From assembly GCA_937928405.1 (NCBI GenBank), contig CALFWZ010000018.1, positions 1 through 40,326 of the forward strand: DNA of 40,326 nt, given 5' to 3'. The DNA is from an uncultured Saprospiraceae bacterium (lineage in GTDB: Bacteria; Bacteroidota; Bacteroidia; Chitinophagales; Saprospiraceae). The notes below the pieces were generated by a model. That model was not told where the DNA came from, ran no database searches, and saw only the letters and a program-made list of their open reading frames with translations. Shown in pieces: positions 1 through 8,645 of the stretch. How positions within the stretch are numbered: position 1 is the first letter of the stretch; every line of letters starts with the position of its first letter. The position numbers and the translations under genes are program-made.

Positions 1-729
1 GAAAATCTGTCCTCCCCAATTGATTCAACCTATCAGATTAACTGGGATTTTGGAGATGATCAGTTTGCGAGTGGACTAAATCCAAATACGACTTATAATA
101 TTCCTGGAACTTATACGGTAGTGGTAGATATCACTTCGCCGATTGGCTGTTTTATTTCAGATACCTTCCCTGATTTGATTTTTGTAGACTCGTTGCCAGA
201 AGCTAATTTTGTGATTTCACCACCCCGTGGCGTGAGTAATTTTGATCCAGAAGTAGAAATGACTGATCTTTCTTTTAACGCTTATTTTTGGGATTGGAAA
301 TTTGCTAATGGACAGGATAGTTCCATTTTAAAAGATCCGGTATATGTATTTCAAGATACTGGAAAACAAGAAGTGCAACTGACGGTTACTTCCTTTTACG
401 GTTGTACGGATACGCTCCGCCAAATCGTGGACGTGGTCCCCAAAGTCACCTATTTTATGCCCAACGCTTTTACGCCTAATGAAGATGGTCTAAACGAAAT
501 ATTCGAAGGCGTCGGTTTTTTTAGAGGGATTCGCAACTATAAAATGGGTATTTGGAATCGTTATGGACAGTTGATTTACGAAACGACAGATATCAATACC
601 GGTTGGAATGGTCGGTTTAATAATACCGGTAAATTGTCTCCCAATGGGGTCTACATTTATCGAGTCTCCTTTACAGGACCGAGAGGTGAATTGCAACAAT
701 TGGAGGGGTATGCAACCTTATTGAAGTAG
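1..729 (+). CDS. PKD-domain surface protein with gliding-motility type (CHU_C) C-terminal domain, 5'-truncated
   Basis: The reading frame is open from the first base of the window, so only the last 242 residues are present and the start lies outside. Two PKD-like Ig folds are visible: one at about residues 10-55 (WDFGDD core, then a GTYTV strand) and one at about 66-150 (WDWKF core, then VQLTV). The last 90 residues match the CHU_C / T9SS type B sorting domain: MPNAFTPNEDGLNEIF, then NRYGQLIYE, GWNG and SPNGVYIYRV. Family knowledge: such proteins cross the outer membrane by the type IX system and act as adhesins or matrix proteins. The ligand cannot be told. It is followed by rplS, which has its own promoter. 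Confidence 0.85.
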   Translation, partial: ENLSSPIDSTYQINWDFGDDQFASGLNPNTTYNIPGTYTVVVDITSPIGCFISDTFPDLIFVDSLPEANFVISPPRGVSNFDPEVEMTDLSFNAYFWDWKFANGQDSSILKDPVYVFQDTGKQEVQLTVTSFYGCTDTLRQIVDVVPKVTYFMPNAFTPNEDGLNEIFEGVGFFRGIRNYKMGIWNRYGQLIYETTDINTGWNGRFNNTGKLSPNGVYIYRVSFTGPRGELQQLEGYATLLK

Positions 730-832
730 AATTTTAAACAACTTCAGAGAGAAAATTGCCAGAATAAAGGATTCCACCTCTTCATTTTAGAAAAATTGAA
801 AAAAAATATGGCATTTTTATGATAAAAAGTCT

Positions 833-840
833 TATCTTTG
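833..840 (+). promoter_or_regulatory. Bacteroidota-type promoter core (TAnnTTTG) for rplS
   Basis: TATCTTTG followed by CA is an exact match to the -7 element TAnnTTTG used by the primary sigma factor of Bacteroidota. It lies 32 bp before the rplS ATG at 873. No clear -33 TTTG is seen at the usual 19-20 bp upstream. The element falls inside the upstream extension of the rplS reading frame, which argues against any start before 873. Confidence 0.55.
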
Positions 841-872
841 CACTTCAATTCAAACCGTATAAAAGATTAGAC

Positions 873-1226
873 ATGGATGTTATTAAATTTGTACAAGACG
901 CTTATGTAAAAGAGCCTAGAAATATTGATTTTCGACCAGGAGATAACATCAGCGTGAGCTACCGGATTATTGAAGGTTCTAAAGAGCGAATTCAGGTTTT
1001 CCGTGGAGACGTGATCCAGATCAAAGGAGAAGGTCTAAATAAAACCTTTACTGTTAGAAAAATGTCTAATGGAGTAGGCGTGGAGCGTATTTTTCCTGTA
1101 AATTCTCCATCTATTGCAGATATTAAAGTGCTCAAAAGAGGAAAAGTACGTAGAGCTAAACTTTACTACCTACGTGATTTAGTTGGTAAAAAAGCCCGTA
1201 TCAAAGAAAGAAAATTTGTTAAGTAG
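873..1226 (+). CDS. rplS: 50S ribosomal protein L19
   Basis: The 117-residue product is a full-length L19 of the large ribosomal subunit, located at the 30S-50S interface. Diagnostic stretches are FRPGDNISV (residues 23-31), [36 protein letters not shown] and, at the C-terminus, [21 protein letters not shown]. The frame is open back to an ATG at 819, but the extra 18 residues are not like L19 and contain the promoter core at 833-840, so the ATG at 873 is chosen. It appears monocistronic: own promoter, and a strong hairpin terminator at 1252-1290. The neighbour downstream is convergent. Confidence 0.97.
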   Translation: MDVIKFVQDAYVKEPRNIDFRPGDNISVSYRIIEGSKERIQVFRGDVIQIKGEGLNKTFTVRKMSNGVGVERIFPVNSPSIADIKVLKRGKVRRAKLYYLRDLVGKKARIKERKFVK

Positions 1227-1251
1227 TATCACTGCTTTTACAATAAATATG

Positions 1252-1290
1252 AAAATCCTGATAGTGCTACTGTGCTATCAGGATTTTTTT
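1252..1290 (+). terminator. Rho-independent terminator of rplS
   Basis: A 13-bp perfect stem (1252-1264 with 1275-1287, core AATCCTGATAG / CTATCAGGATT) encloses a 10-nt loop and runs into a T tract to 1290. It starts 25 bp after the rplS stop codon. The A-rich 5' side could also serve the convergent M1 peptidase gene, but less well. Confidence 0.9.
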
Positions 1291-1332
1291 ATGATGGATT
1301 AAAATTGAACAAGAAAAATGGATAAGCTCAAG

Positions 1333-3018
1333 TTATTCGATTTCCACCACCTCAATTAAAAAGCGATCTTTAGCAATTTTAAAATTGGCTAAATCTATAT
1401 TTCCCAAACTCGTTTCCCCCTTCTTATTTTTAATTTTAATCCGCTGGTAATTATTTGGATCACCCACTAATAAAGGCATCTCAAAATTAGTTTCGTTGGT
1501 GATCCATTGATGTGTCATAATTAAATTTTTCCCCTTTTGCTTCAAGGAATATGCTAGTTTAGGAATGCTAGGATGATAGAGATATTGGCGAAAGATAGGG
1601 GTTAAATTCAAATCGGTGCGTTGATCAAACCAGTCAATAACCATTTTGGTATCAACGTGATTCATAGAAAAGTGGGTATAAAATTCGCGAAATAGCTTAA
1701 ACCAAAGGTCATCATCGCCAATGGCATGGCGAATGGTATGCAATACCCAAGAACCCTTAAAATAATGATCACTTGAACCAAAATTGGTATAGTTTACGTC
1801 GAGTGGACCGACGATTGGCATTTTATTTTTTATATAAATACCACTACGAAAAACCTGTAAGTACCGCAGATAATCTTCATAGCTAGCCGAACATTCTACA
1901 TAAAGTGCTTCCAGATAGGTGGTAAAAGATTCGTGAATCCACATTTCAGCATGATCCTTACAACTGATGCTATTCCCAAAATACTCGTGCCCCGTTTCGT
2001 GAACGATGATATAATCCCAGTCCATATCTGCTGGAATCATTCCTCCGCGGTAGCCTCGCATATAGCCATTACCGTAAGCAATGGCACCCTGATGCTCCAT
2101 CCCTAAATAAGGTGTTTCTACTAACCCATACCCATCTTCCCAAAAAGGATATTTATCCATTAGAATTTCAAAACATTTTAAAATCCCATCTACCTGCTTA
2201 AAGTGATTTTTTGCCGTCTCCAAATTATAAGAAAGCACGTAATAATCTAGCGGCATGGTTGTTTGATCTTTAGCTAGATAAGTCTCTGAAAAATGAACAT
2301 AATCTCCAATGTTTACGGATACATTATAATTATTGATAGGATAAGAAACCTTCCAGTCAAATCGACGACGGTTGTTTTCCTTCGGATAGGTAGCAATCAG
2401 GTTTCCGTTGGCTACGCAGTAAAGTGCCTCTGGGACGGTTACGCGAATCATCATACTATCTGGTTCATCCGAAAGATGATCTTTGTTGGGCCACCAAATA
2501 CTGGCTCCATCACCTTCGCAACTGACCGTCACCCAATCGGTACCCCGAGCGTCTTTCGTCCAAATAAAACCGCCTTCCCATGGTGGATTTTTGGAAACAA
2601 TCGGAGCCCCTTGGTAATAAACTGTAAGCTGATCGGTTGCTCCTTTTTTGATCATTGGTAAATCGATAAAAACAGCATGGTATTGACGTTGGAATAGGAC
2701 CGAACTTCCTTTATAAATGATACTATCAATCTTTAGATTTTCGTATAGATCAATCTGTAGTCGTTTAAAATTCTGAGTAGCAGTAAAGACAATATCCACC
2801 TCACCACGAATCGTTCTAGTACTTGGATAAACATCCACTTTTAGATCATAAAAGCGAACATCGTAACAAGTTCTATCTGGTGAGAGCATTCCACGAAGGG
2901 TATCTGCTGCTGAAAAAGTTTGTTGATGATAGTCTGTTGTAAACTGAGCAGTACTTTTACACGTTATAAATAACGATACTACCCAATATAGGAAGAAAAT
3001 AAATAGAGAAAACCTCAT
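1333..3018 (-). CDS. Secreted M1-family zinc metallopeptidase
   Basis: A 561-residue gluzincin peptidase. The catalytic zinc site is complete: H340-E341-T-G-H344 (HEXXH) and E363 eighteen residues later in WIHESFTTYLE. The exopeptidase motif, GXMEN in classical M1 aminopeptidases, reads GMEHQGAIAYGN here (from G306), a form I associate with Bacteroidota homologues. An N-terminal signal peptide (about residues 1-25, ending TAQ) sends it to the periplasm or beyond. Residues 50-250 form the M1 N-terminal beta domain; the helical domain up to 500 follows, then a short beta tail. The large C-terminal domain of PepN is absent. Likely role: trimming peptides from the N-terminus. No sorting domain is seen. 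Convergent with rplS. Confidence 0.92.
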   Translation of the reverse strand: MRFSLFIFFLYWVVSLFITCKSTAQFTTDYHQQTFSAADTLRGMLSPDRTCYDVRFYDLKVDVYPSTRTIRGEVDIVFTATQNFKRLQIDLYENLKIDSIIYKGSSVLFQRQYHAVFIDLPMIKKGATDQLTVYYQGAPIVSKNPPWEGGFIWTKDARGTDWVTVSCEGDGASIWWPNKDHLSDEPDSMMIRVTVPEALYCVANGNLIATYPKENNRRRFDWKVSYPINNYNVSVNIGDYVHFSETYLAKDQTTMPLDYYVLSYNLETAKNHFKQVDGILKCFEILMDKYPFWEDGYGLVETPYLGMEHQGAIAYGNGYMRGYRGGMIPADMDWDYIIVHETGHEYFGNSISCKDHAEMWIHESFTTYLEALYVECSASYEDYLRYLQVFRSGIYIKNKMPIVGPLDVNYTNFGSSDHYFKGSWVLHTIRHAIGDDDLWFKLFREFYTHFSMNHVDTKMVIDWFDQRTDLNLTPIFRQYLYHPSIPKLAYSLKQKGKNLIMTHQWITNETNFEMPLLVGDPNNYQRIKIKNKKGETSLGNIDLANFKIAKDRFLIEVVEIE

Positions 3019-3331
3019 GGATAAACAAAAGTTGTATTTGTGCCTTTAATAAATGGGGTTTTTGTGGGAAGGCAGATACGGGAACTCTACGTTTCTTCGT
3101 ATTGCTTGGCTAAAATACTAACAAATTATTGGTTAGAATAATTATTAATGCGAATCAGGATTTAAAATACTAATTGGAATCATATTATTTAACTATATCA
3201 TTCTAATTGACGTTGTTTTTTTGCTGTTTGCGGCTAGCGAACAGCAAGAAGCAATTATATCCCAAATTCAATTGGAAGATGATGTTTCTTTGATTTATTC
3301 CTAACCCCTGATTTGCATAAAGAATAAAAAT
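3019..3331. other. Intergenic region between divergent M1 peptidase and metallophosphoesterase genes
   Basis: This 313-bp gap has no gene. It must carry the divergent promoters, but I find no exact TAnnTTTG on either strand. The only clear structure is a hairpin at 3221-3247: TTGCTGTTTGC and GCGAACAGCAA pair over 11 bp (one wobble) around a 5-nt loop. It is not followed by a T run on either strand, so it is not a plain terminator. Confidence 0.6.
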
Positions 3332-4573
3332 ATGCAGTTACTGTTGTTGATCGCTATCGTTTTTTTGTTGGATTTATACATATTTCGGGCATTATTAGAT
3401 TTATTTGCTGCTAGTAATGTGGTCGGAGCGACTAGCTTTATGGTTATATATTGGTTGATTCCACTATCGATAATCGTCTCAATAGGTATTTTCCTTCAAA
3501 GTACTCGATCTAGAAAGTCCCTTTCATCTAAGTGGCGGACTGCGGGTAGTTTTGCCATCATTCTTTATTTAGGAAAAATTCTATTAGCTGCGGGACTATT
3601 TCTAGGTGATTTAGTCCGATTTCTAATCGGATTGACAGGATACTTTACCGAATACCAAGTCATGACAGGGACTCGTCCTCAGGTAAGTATAATAGTGCCT
3701 CTGATACTGGCAGGCATTCCGGTTCTATTACTTTTTTATGGAATGTTGAGAAATAAGTACCGATACCGGATTTTTCGTGAAAAGGTAAAAATTCCCAACT
3801 TGGCCCCTGAATTAAGAGGGCTTAAAATTGTTCAGATCTCTGATATTCATGCTGGAAGTTTTGGTGCTATCAAGCCTGTTCTGGCGGGGGTTGAAAAAAT
3901 AATGGCAGAGTCACCTGATTTATTCTTTTTTACTGGAGATTTGGTCAATACGGTAGCTCAAGAAATCCAGCCTTTTGTACCCATTTTTTCAAAAATAAAA
4001 GCCAAGTATGGTGTTTATTCCATTATGGGCAATCATGATTATGGAGATTATACCCGTTGGCCTAGTGCTGCGGCTAAATCCAAAAATCGAGATGCTTTAG
4101 AAGCGGCTCACACTGCTTTGGGATGGAAATTATTAAACAACGAAAACTGCATTATTGATATCGAAGGCGCCAAAGTAGCGATTATCGGCGTAGAAAATTT
4201 TTCTGCTAATCAACGTTTTTCAAGATACGGAGATCTCAAAACCGCTAGTGCGGGTACGCAAGGAGCGGATTTAAGGGTCTGTCTTTCTCATGATCCTAGT
4301 CATTGGTCATATGAGATATTAACCGAATATCCTGAGATTGAATTGACCCTAAGTGGTCATACGCATGGAGGGCAATTTGGATTAGAGTGCTTTCGTTGGA
4401 AATGGAGTCCTGTCCAGTATTTTTATAAATATTGGGCTGGTTTATATCAGCAGGCGAATCAATATCTTTATGTCAATCGGGGGTTTGGTTTTTTAGGATA
4501 TCCGGGTAGGGTAGGAATCTTACCAGAAATTACGGTACTGGAATTAGAATTAGATACTACTGCGGTTAGCTGA
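3332..4573 (+). CDS. Membrane-anchored metallophosphoesterase (YaeI/YkuE-like)
   Basis: A 413-residue calcineurin-like phosphoesterase. The N-terminal 145 residues form about four transmembrane segments (roughly 2-22, 33-54, 72-95, 117-138). The catalytic domain follows with every metal-binding block in order: D171-I-H173, G202-D203, G233-N234-H235-D236, H320 and G342-H-T-H345-G. Family knowledge: proteins with this domain order cleave phosphoester or pyrophosphate bonds in lipids (YaeI and LpxH relatives) at the membrane surface; the actual substrate cannot be read from sequence. It is monocistronic or the first gene ahead of an unrelated lipoprotein 141 bp away that has its own promoter core. 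Confidence 0.88.
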   Translation: MQLLLLIAIVFLLDLYIFRALLDLFAASNVVGATSFMVIYWLIPLSIIVSIGIFLQSTRSRKSLSSKWRTAGSFAIILYLGKILLAAGLFLGDLVRFLIGLTGYFTEYQVMTGTRPQVSIIVPLILAGIPVLLLFYGMLRNKYRYRIFREKVKIPNLAPELRGLKIVQISDIHAGSFGAIKPVLAGVEKIMAESPDLFFFTGDLVNTVAQEIQPFVPIFSKIKAKYGVYSIMGNHDYGDYTRWPSAAAKSKNRDALEAAHTALGWKLLNNENCIIDIEGAKVAIIGVENFSANQRFSRYGDLKTASAGTQGADLRVCLSHDPSHWSYEILTEYPEIELTLSGHTHGGQFGLECFRWKWSPVQYFYKYWAGLYQQANQYLYVNRGFGFLGYPGRVGILPEITVLELELDTTAVS

Positions 4574-4593
4574 GCAATGTTTATATAAATTCA

Positions 4594-4601
4594 TAACTTT
4601 G
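4594..4601 (+). promoter_or_regulatory. Putative promoter core (TAnnTTTG) upstream of lipoprotein gene
   Basis: TAACTTTG followed by C matches the Bacteroidota -7 consensus exactly. It lies 113 bp upstream of the lipoprotein ATG at 4715, implying a 5' UTR of about 110 nt. No convincing -33 element is present, so the call is moderate. Confidence 0.4.
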
Positions 4602-4714
4602 CTAATGAAAAGCGTGTCGTTTTTTTTACAAACCACTAAAAAAGGCTGCATTATCAGATCATAGGCAAATTAGGTGTTTTGGAAACTTCCGTAAAATAAA
4701 AGTATAACCTTATA

Positions 4715-5155
4715 ATGAATGTATTGAAGAAAACAAGTTTGTTCCTGGCACTTTTTCTATTGGTTTTAGGCAGTTGTACAAACGACCCCAAACCACCTCC
4801 GACTCCAATTCCTCCTAAAAAGGTCTTTACTATGGAAATGCTGATGGGCCATTGGGAAGTGTCGGATGCTGAGCGAAATGGTAAAAATACTGCCTCCTTG
4901 GAAGGAATTTACTTTACCTTTACAGAAGACGAAAAACTGACTACTAATTTTAATTTATCTGTAGAAGAAAGAAGTTTTGCCTATCGAATGCAAGGAGATT
5001 CCATCATTGCACTTAGTGATCCGGAACAGCCTTATTTGATCGAAGCTCTGGAAGAAAAACGGATGATTCTTCGTACGAAAATGGAAGGGTACCTTTTTAG
5101 ATTAAAACTAACGCCTAAAGAGGATTTACCCGAAGGATCAGAAGAGAATATCTAA
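4715..5155 (+). CDS. Small lipoprotein, possibly lipocalin-like
   Basis: A 146-residue protein with a lipoprotein signal: hydrophobic residues 7-18, then lipobox L-G-S-C with the lipidated cysteine at position 21. A Pro/Lys-rich linker (about 25-36) precedes a compact beta-rich domain opening with MGHWEVSDAERNG and followed by alternating strands (YFTFTED, SFAYRMQGDSIIAL, RMILRTKMEGYLFRLKL). This layout resembles the small lipocalin-like lipoproteins frequent in Bacteroidota, but I cannot assign a family with certainty. It lies 38 bp before the GWxTD gene and is probably cotranscribed with it. Outer-membrane or periplasmic location is inferred from the lipobox. Function unknown. Confidence 0.75.
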   Translation: MNVLKKTSLFLALFLLVLGSCTNDPKPPPTPIPPKKVFTMEMLMGHWEVSDAERNGKNTASLEGIYFTFTEDEKLTTNFNLSVEERSFAYRMQGDSIIALSDPEQPYLIEALEEKRMILRTKMEGYLFRLKLTPKEDLPEGSEENI

Positions 5156-5193
5156 GTACACGGTGTATTAAGACTTCTGCAAAATCTTAAATT

Positions 5194-6642
5194 ATGAAGA
5201 ATTTTTATCTGATATTGACTTTATTCTTTTCCGTTTCTCTCAACGCTCAGAACCTCAGTATTTCGCCGCTTACTTTTCAAAGTGCTGATCAAAACTATCT
5301 GGAAGTACATTTATTTGTCCTTGGCAGTAGCGTCGAATTTGCTGCCACCGCCACGGATTCCATCCAAAAGCAAGCCGCGGTAGAAGTATTGATGCTCTTA
5401 CGACAGGATACGCAAATTGTTAATTTTGAAAAATATGTGCTTAATAGTCCTAAGACCATTCTTCCCGTTAATTTCGTAGACCTTAAACGTTTTGCCATAG
5501 ATAATGGGGAGTACGAGTTGGAAGTGCAAGTGAAAGATATTCATCAATCCATACCACCTGTGGTAGTCAAAAAAAAGGTATCCGTTAATTTTCCAGTGGA
5601 TAGTCTGAACATATCTGATATTCAATTGATTGCCAGTATGCGGCGGGATACGACAGGAGGTGTACTTACTAAGGGAGGATATTTTTTAGAAACTTTACCC
5701 TATCAATTTTATACTAAAGAATCCGAAAAACTCTTTTTTTATGCAGAAGCTTATGAAACGGATAAATACATTGGGCAGGATTTTGCGCTACATTATAGAA
5801 TAGAATTGATCTATACAAATGGTAGAAAAAGAACCATGCTACAACGGACCGTTCGACGTAAACCAACTCCTATTCTTCCCATCTTAATGCAAACAGAAAT
5901 CAAAGAATTACCTTCTGGTAATTACCGACTTGTCGTCGAAATTCAAAATAAAGAAAAAGAAGTATTGGCTTCTAAATCTGTTTTATTTCAGCGTAGTAAT
6001 CCAAATGTTTCGCAGGTTATTTTAAGAGAACCCATTAACACAAAAGGGAAATTTGTGGAAAAAATTGATTCTCAGGAAGTATACTACGCCTTAAAAGCCA
6101 TTATACCGATACTAGATAATAACCAAACACCTTATGTCAACGAACTCATCCGGAAAGGAACCTACTCTCAACAAAAAGAGTATTTATTCGGTTATTGGTC
6201 TCAGCAAAACGAAAAAAATCCTAAAGCGCTCTATGATGCCTATATGGAAGTAGCGCGAGCAGTTGACAAACAATTTCATGCCGGATTAGGTGCTGGTTTT
6301 GAAAGTGATCGTGGCTACCTATTTTTAAAATATGGCCGTCCAGATGATATCACTACCGTGGAAGATGAACCCTCTGCGCCGCCCTACGAAATATGGTCCT
6401 ACAACCAATTTCCTGCTACGGGCCAGCAAAATGTTAGGTTTCTTTTTTACAATCCAACCCTTGCGGTTGGTCAGTTTCAATTGCTTCATTCCACTGCCCG
6501 TGGAGAACTATTTAATCCACAATGGGAAGTAGAGCTGTATAGGGACGACGGAAGTGGATCTATTCAAGGAACCAATATTGATTCTCGCACGGTTCCAGAT
6601 AATGTGGGTAGACGAGCGCGTCGGTATTTTAACGATTTTTAG
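5194..6642 (+). CDS. GWxTD domain-containing protein
   Basis: A 482-residue secreted protein with a signal peptide (residues 1-19, ending NAQ). The first 270 residues are beta-rich, probably two Ig-like modules. A helical stretch (about 295-360) leads into the GWxTD domain: GFESD (368-372), RGYLFLKYGRPDDI (373-386) and PYEIWSYNQF. The family signature is normally GWxTD followed by RGRxYIxYGxPD; here Trp is Phe and Thr is Ser, while the rest is intact. GWxTD proteins are conserved in Bacteroidota and some other phyla, and their biochemical role is not established as far as I know. Probably cotranscribed with the lipoprotein 38 bp upstream, so both may act together in the envelope. Confidence 0.85.
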   Translation: MKNFYLILTLFFSVSLNAQNLSISPLTFQSADQNYLEVHLFVLGSSVEFAATATDSIQKQAAVEVLMLLRQDTQIVNFEKYVLNSPKTILPVNFVDLKRFAIDNGEYELEVQVKDIHQSIPPVVVKKKVSVNFPVDSLNISDIQLIASMRRDTTGGVLTKGGYFLETLPYQFYTKESEKLFFYAEAYETDKYIGQDFALHYRIELIYTNGRKRTMLQRTVRRKPTPILPILMQTEIKELPSGNYRLVVEIQNKEKEVLASKSVLFQRSNPNVSQVILREPINTKGKFVEKIDSQEVYYALKAIIPILDNNQTPYVNELIRKGTYSQQKEYLFGYWSQQNEKNPKALYDAYMEVARAVDKQFHAGLGAGFESDRGYLFLKYGRPDDITTVEDEPSAPPYEIWSYNQFPATGQQNVRFLFYNPTLAVGQFQLLHSTARGELFNPQWEVELYRDDGSGSIQGTNIDSRTVPDNVGRRARRYFNDF

Positions 6643-6718
6643 CGGTCTTAAAACTGTCTACTCCAGAATTTTAGATTTTTAGAAATATTTTTTTTCTTAT
6701 CATATGATCTTGGCATTA

Positions 6719-6764
6719 TTTTAGGCTATTATTTTAGTAATAAACTCTAATAAATAGGCTAAAA
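6719..6764. promoter_or_regulatory. Inverted and direct repeats upstream of the response-regulator gene
   Basis: TTTTAGGCTATT (6719-6730) and AATAGGCTAAAA (6753-6764) are inverted copies matching at 11 of 12 positions, 22 bp apart. Overlapping them, ATTATTTTAG occurs as a direct repeat at 6715-6724 and 6728-6737. The right arm ends 9 bp before the ATG at 6774, so a bound protein or an RNA hairpin could control expression. Functional role is inference. Confidence 0.35.
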
Positions 6765-6773
6765 TTAAGTGTA

Positions 6774-7208
6774 ATGAGAAAATTTAAATCTGTATTATTG
6801 GTGGATGATGACCCCACTATTAATTTTGTTCACAAATTATTTCTAACAGAATGGGAAGTAACTGATCAAATTTTTACTGCTGCCAATGGTCAAGAAGCAT
6901 TAGACTTTTTGGAACAAAACGAAGATTTTGGTCAACACCCACCTAGTATGATTTTGCTAGATATTAATATGCCAGTGATGAACGGGTTTGAATTTTTGGA
7001 AGCATACGAGCAATTGGCTGATTCCAAAAAGGCTTCAGTTATTATGGCTATGTTGACAACTTCTTTGCATGAAAAAGATCGAGAAAAGGCATCCAAATTT
7101 ATTAACCTCGATAGTTATATGAGTAAGCCTTTAGAAAAAGAGCAACTGATGAAAGTAATTGAAAAATATTGGGTTCAGTTCGAAGAAACAGAAAAAACTC
7201 AGGTATAA
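6774..7208 (+). CDS. Single-domain response regulator (receiver only)
   Basis: A 144-residue CheY-like receiver with no output domain. The acidic pocket is D11-D12-D13, the phosphoacceptor is D63 in LLDINMPVMNG, the switch Thr lies in MLTTS, and the conserved Lys is in YMSKPL. The 15-residue C-terminal tail is not a DNA-binding domain. Such stand-alone receivers, common in Bacteroidota, work by protein contact or as relays. The membrane kinase gene at 7423-8547 is the nearest kinase and lies convergent to it, so pairing is possible but not shown. Its transcript ends at the hairpin 7232-7270. An inverted repeat sits just upstream (6719-6764). Confidence 0.92.
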   Translation: MRKFKSVLLVDDDPTINFVHKLFLTEWEVTDQIFTAANGQEALDFLEQNEDFGQHPPSMILLDINMPVMNGFEFLEAYEQLADSKKASVIMAMLTTSLHEKDREKASKFINLDSYMSKPLEKEQLMKVIEKYWVQFEETEKTQV

Positions 7209-7231
7209 AGTAACCTAAAATACTTGTCATT

Positions 7232-7270
7232 AAAAAAGTCAGTCTATATGTAAAATAGGCTGACTTTTTT
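7232..7270 (+). terminator. Rho-independent terminator of the response-regulator gene
   Basis: GTCAGTCTAT (7238-7247) pairs with ATAGGCTGAC (7255-7264) over 10 bp with one G-U wobble. The stem is flanked by an A6 run on the 5' side and a T6 run on the 3' side (7265-7270), which extends it and makes it able to act in both directions between the convergent regulator and kinase genes. Confidence 0.88.
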
Positions 7271-7422
7271 ATTACATCGTTTAATCAATGCTGAAAAAAT
7301 ATTAAGGGTATTTTATTTTTGTTAGAAGAAGAAGGCATGATTTAAATCTTATTTGATTTAGATTACAGTGTATTGAGAATGAAAAACACAGGGTTTAGAA
7401 AAATCCTAAAAGCGGTTTGTAT

Positions 7423-8547
7423 TTAACCTTCATTAGATAAGCTAATTTCTTTTTCCGCTAAGGAAGTCTCTACTGGTTGCTGAAAATAAAGTGTTAATTT
7501 GGTGCCTACGTTGACTTCACTCTCCAAATTAATGGTTCCTTCGTTTTCTTCCATTAGTTTTTTGACAATATACATTCCGACTCCAGTACCTTCTACATGA
7601 TCGTGGAACCGTTTGAACATTTGAAATAAATTTCCTTTGTGCTTTTCTAAGTCCATTCCAATCCCATTGTCTTCTATAATAAGCACTGTGGTATTTTCTT
7701 GTTTTTGAGAATAAATTTTTACTAATGAATCCCGATCTGGAGAAGCGTATTTGATAGCGTTGGTGATAAGATTGGCTAGGATACTAGATAAGTTGTTTTT
7801 AGAAAAGTAAAGTTGATCGACTGCTCCAAGATTAATGTCAAACATGGTCTCATTTTTTTTGATCTGCTCTTGATTATCTTCTAAAACTTCTGAAATAATA
7901 TCATCAATTGACAACCATTCATTCTCTTCATGTAAGCGCTTTTCTATTCTGGCAACTTCTAATAAATCAACAATCGTGGTTTGTAGTCTTAGTGTAGCTT
8001 TTTCTGCCATTCCTAACGATTGATCAATCAATGGATCCGTCCCATTAATTTTATTTTTAATAATCATCAGCAAAGACTGAATATTGATAATAGGAGCTTT
8101 TAGATCGTGAGAAACTCGATAAACTAGACTATCCAAAGAATCGTTTTTCAGACGGAGTTCTTGGTTCAAACTTTCCATTTGTTTTTTCTGTCGAGTAATA
8201 ATGCGAGATTGCCGCAATGCATTTGCCAAACTGTCAAAATTTTTCCCAGCCTTTAAATCCGCTCCATTTTGCTCTTCATTAATGCCATTGGCTAATTGGG
8301 ATAAATCAGAGATGGTTTTATTTAAAAATCGTGCAATAAATTGTCCGCAAATTAAAGCAATAAAAAATATGGAACCACAAGTCCAAAGAATAGTAGATCT
8401 AAGTTGATTAAGATGGATAGCCCAATCCTGGCTGGTGGTGATAGATGTTTCTAAATTAGAAAAACTTCCGTAAGCAATATATCCGGCAATTCCCGCAATG
8501 ATAGCGACCAAACTACTGCTGTAAATAATCATTTTACTTATCGACAT
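7423..8547 (-). CDS. Membrane sensor histidine kinase
   Basis: A 374-residue two-component kinase. Two transmembrane helices (about 6-27 and 52-72) enclose a short exposed loop of only some 25 residues, so sensing is probably in the membrane or through a partner. A HAMP-like linker and coiled coil (about 73-140) lead to the HisKA domain with phosphoacceptor H147 in YRVSHDLKAPI. The ATPase domain shows the N box (NLITNAIKYA, N263), G1 box (EDNGIGMD, 292-299) and G2 box (GTGVGMYIVKKL). No receiver is attached. It reads toward the stand-alone receiver gene at 6774-7208 and diverges from the aspartyl-protease gene at 8744; the shared 196-bp interval holds repeated CTTAATGTTA boxes. Confidence 0.92.
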   Translation of the reverse strand: MSISKMIIYSSSLVAIIAGIAGYIAYGSFSNLETSITTSQDWAIHLNQLRSTILWTCGSIFFIALICGQFIARFLNKTISDLSQLANGINEEQNGADLKAGKNFDSLANALRQSRIITRQKKQMESLNQELRLKNDSLDSLVYRVSHDLKAPIINIQSLLMIIKNKINGTDPLIDQSLGMAEKATLRLQTTIVDLLEVARIEKRLHEENEWLSIDDIISEVLEDNQEQIKKNETMFDINLGAVDQLYFSKNNLSSILANLITNAIKYASPDRDSLVKIYSQKQENTTVLIIEDNGIGMDLEKHKGNLFQMFKRFHDHVEGTGVGMYIVKKLMEENEGTINLESEVNVGTKLTLYFQQPVETSLAEKEISLSNEG

Positions 8548-8645
8548 CTTCTTAGGTGTTAATTCTCTAATTAAGCAGCATATTTTATGCCCAAATACCC
8601 TATGAGTGACTTTAATTTAATAAAAGGGGATATTCGTTTTTAGCG

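Noticed and set aside
819..872. Longer rplS start at 819
   Set aside because: The added residues do not look like L19 and the segment contains the promoter core at 833-840.
4604..4663. 19-codon leader frame before the lipoprotein
   Set aside because: Only an ATG and a stop in the untranslated leader; no attenuator structure or ribosome-binding evidence.
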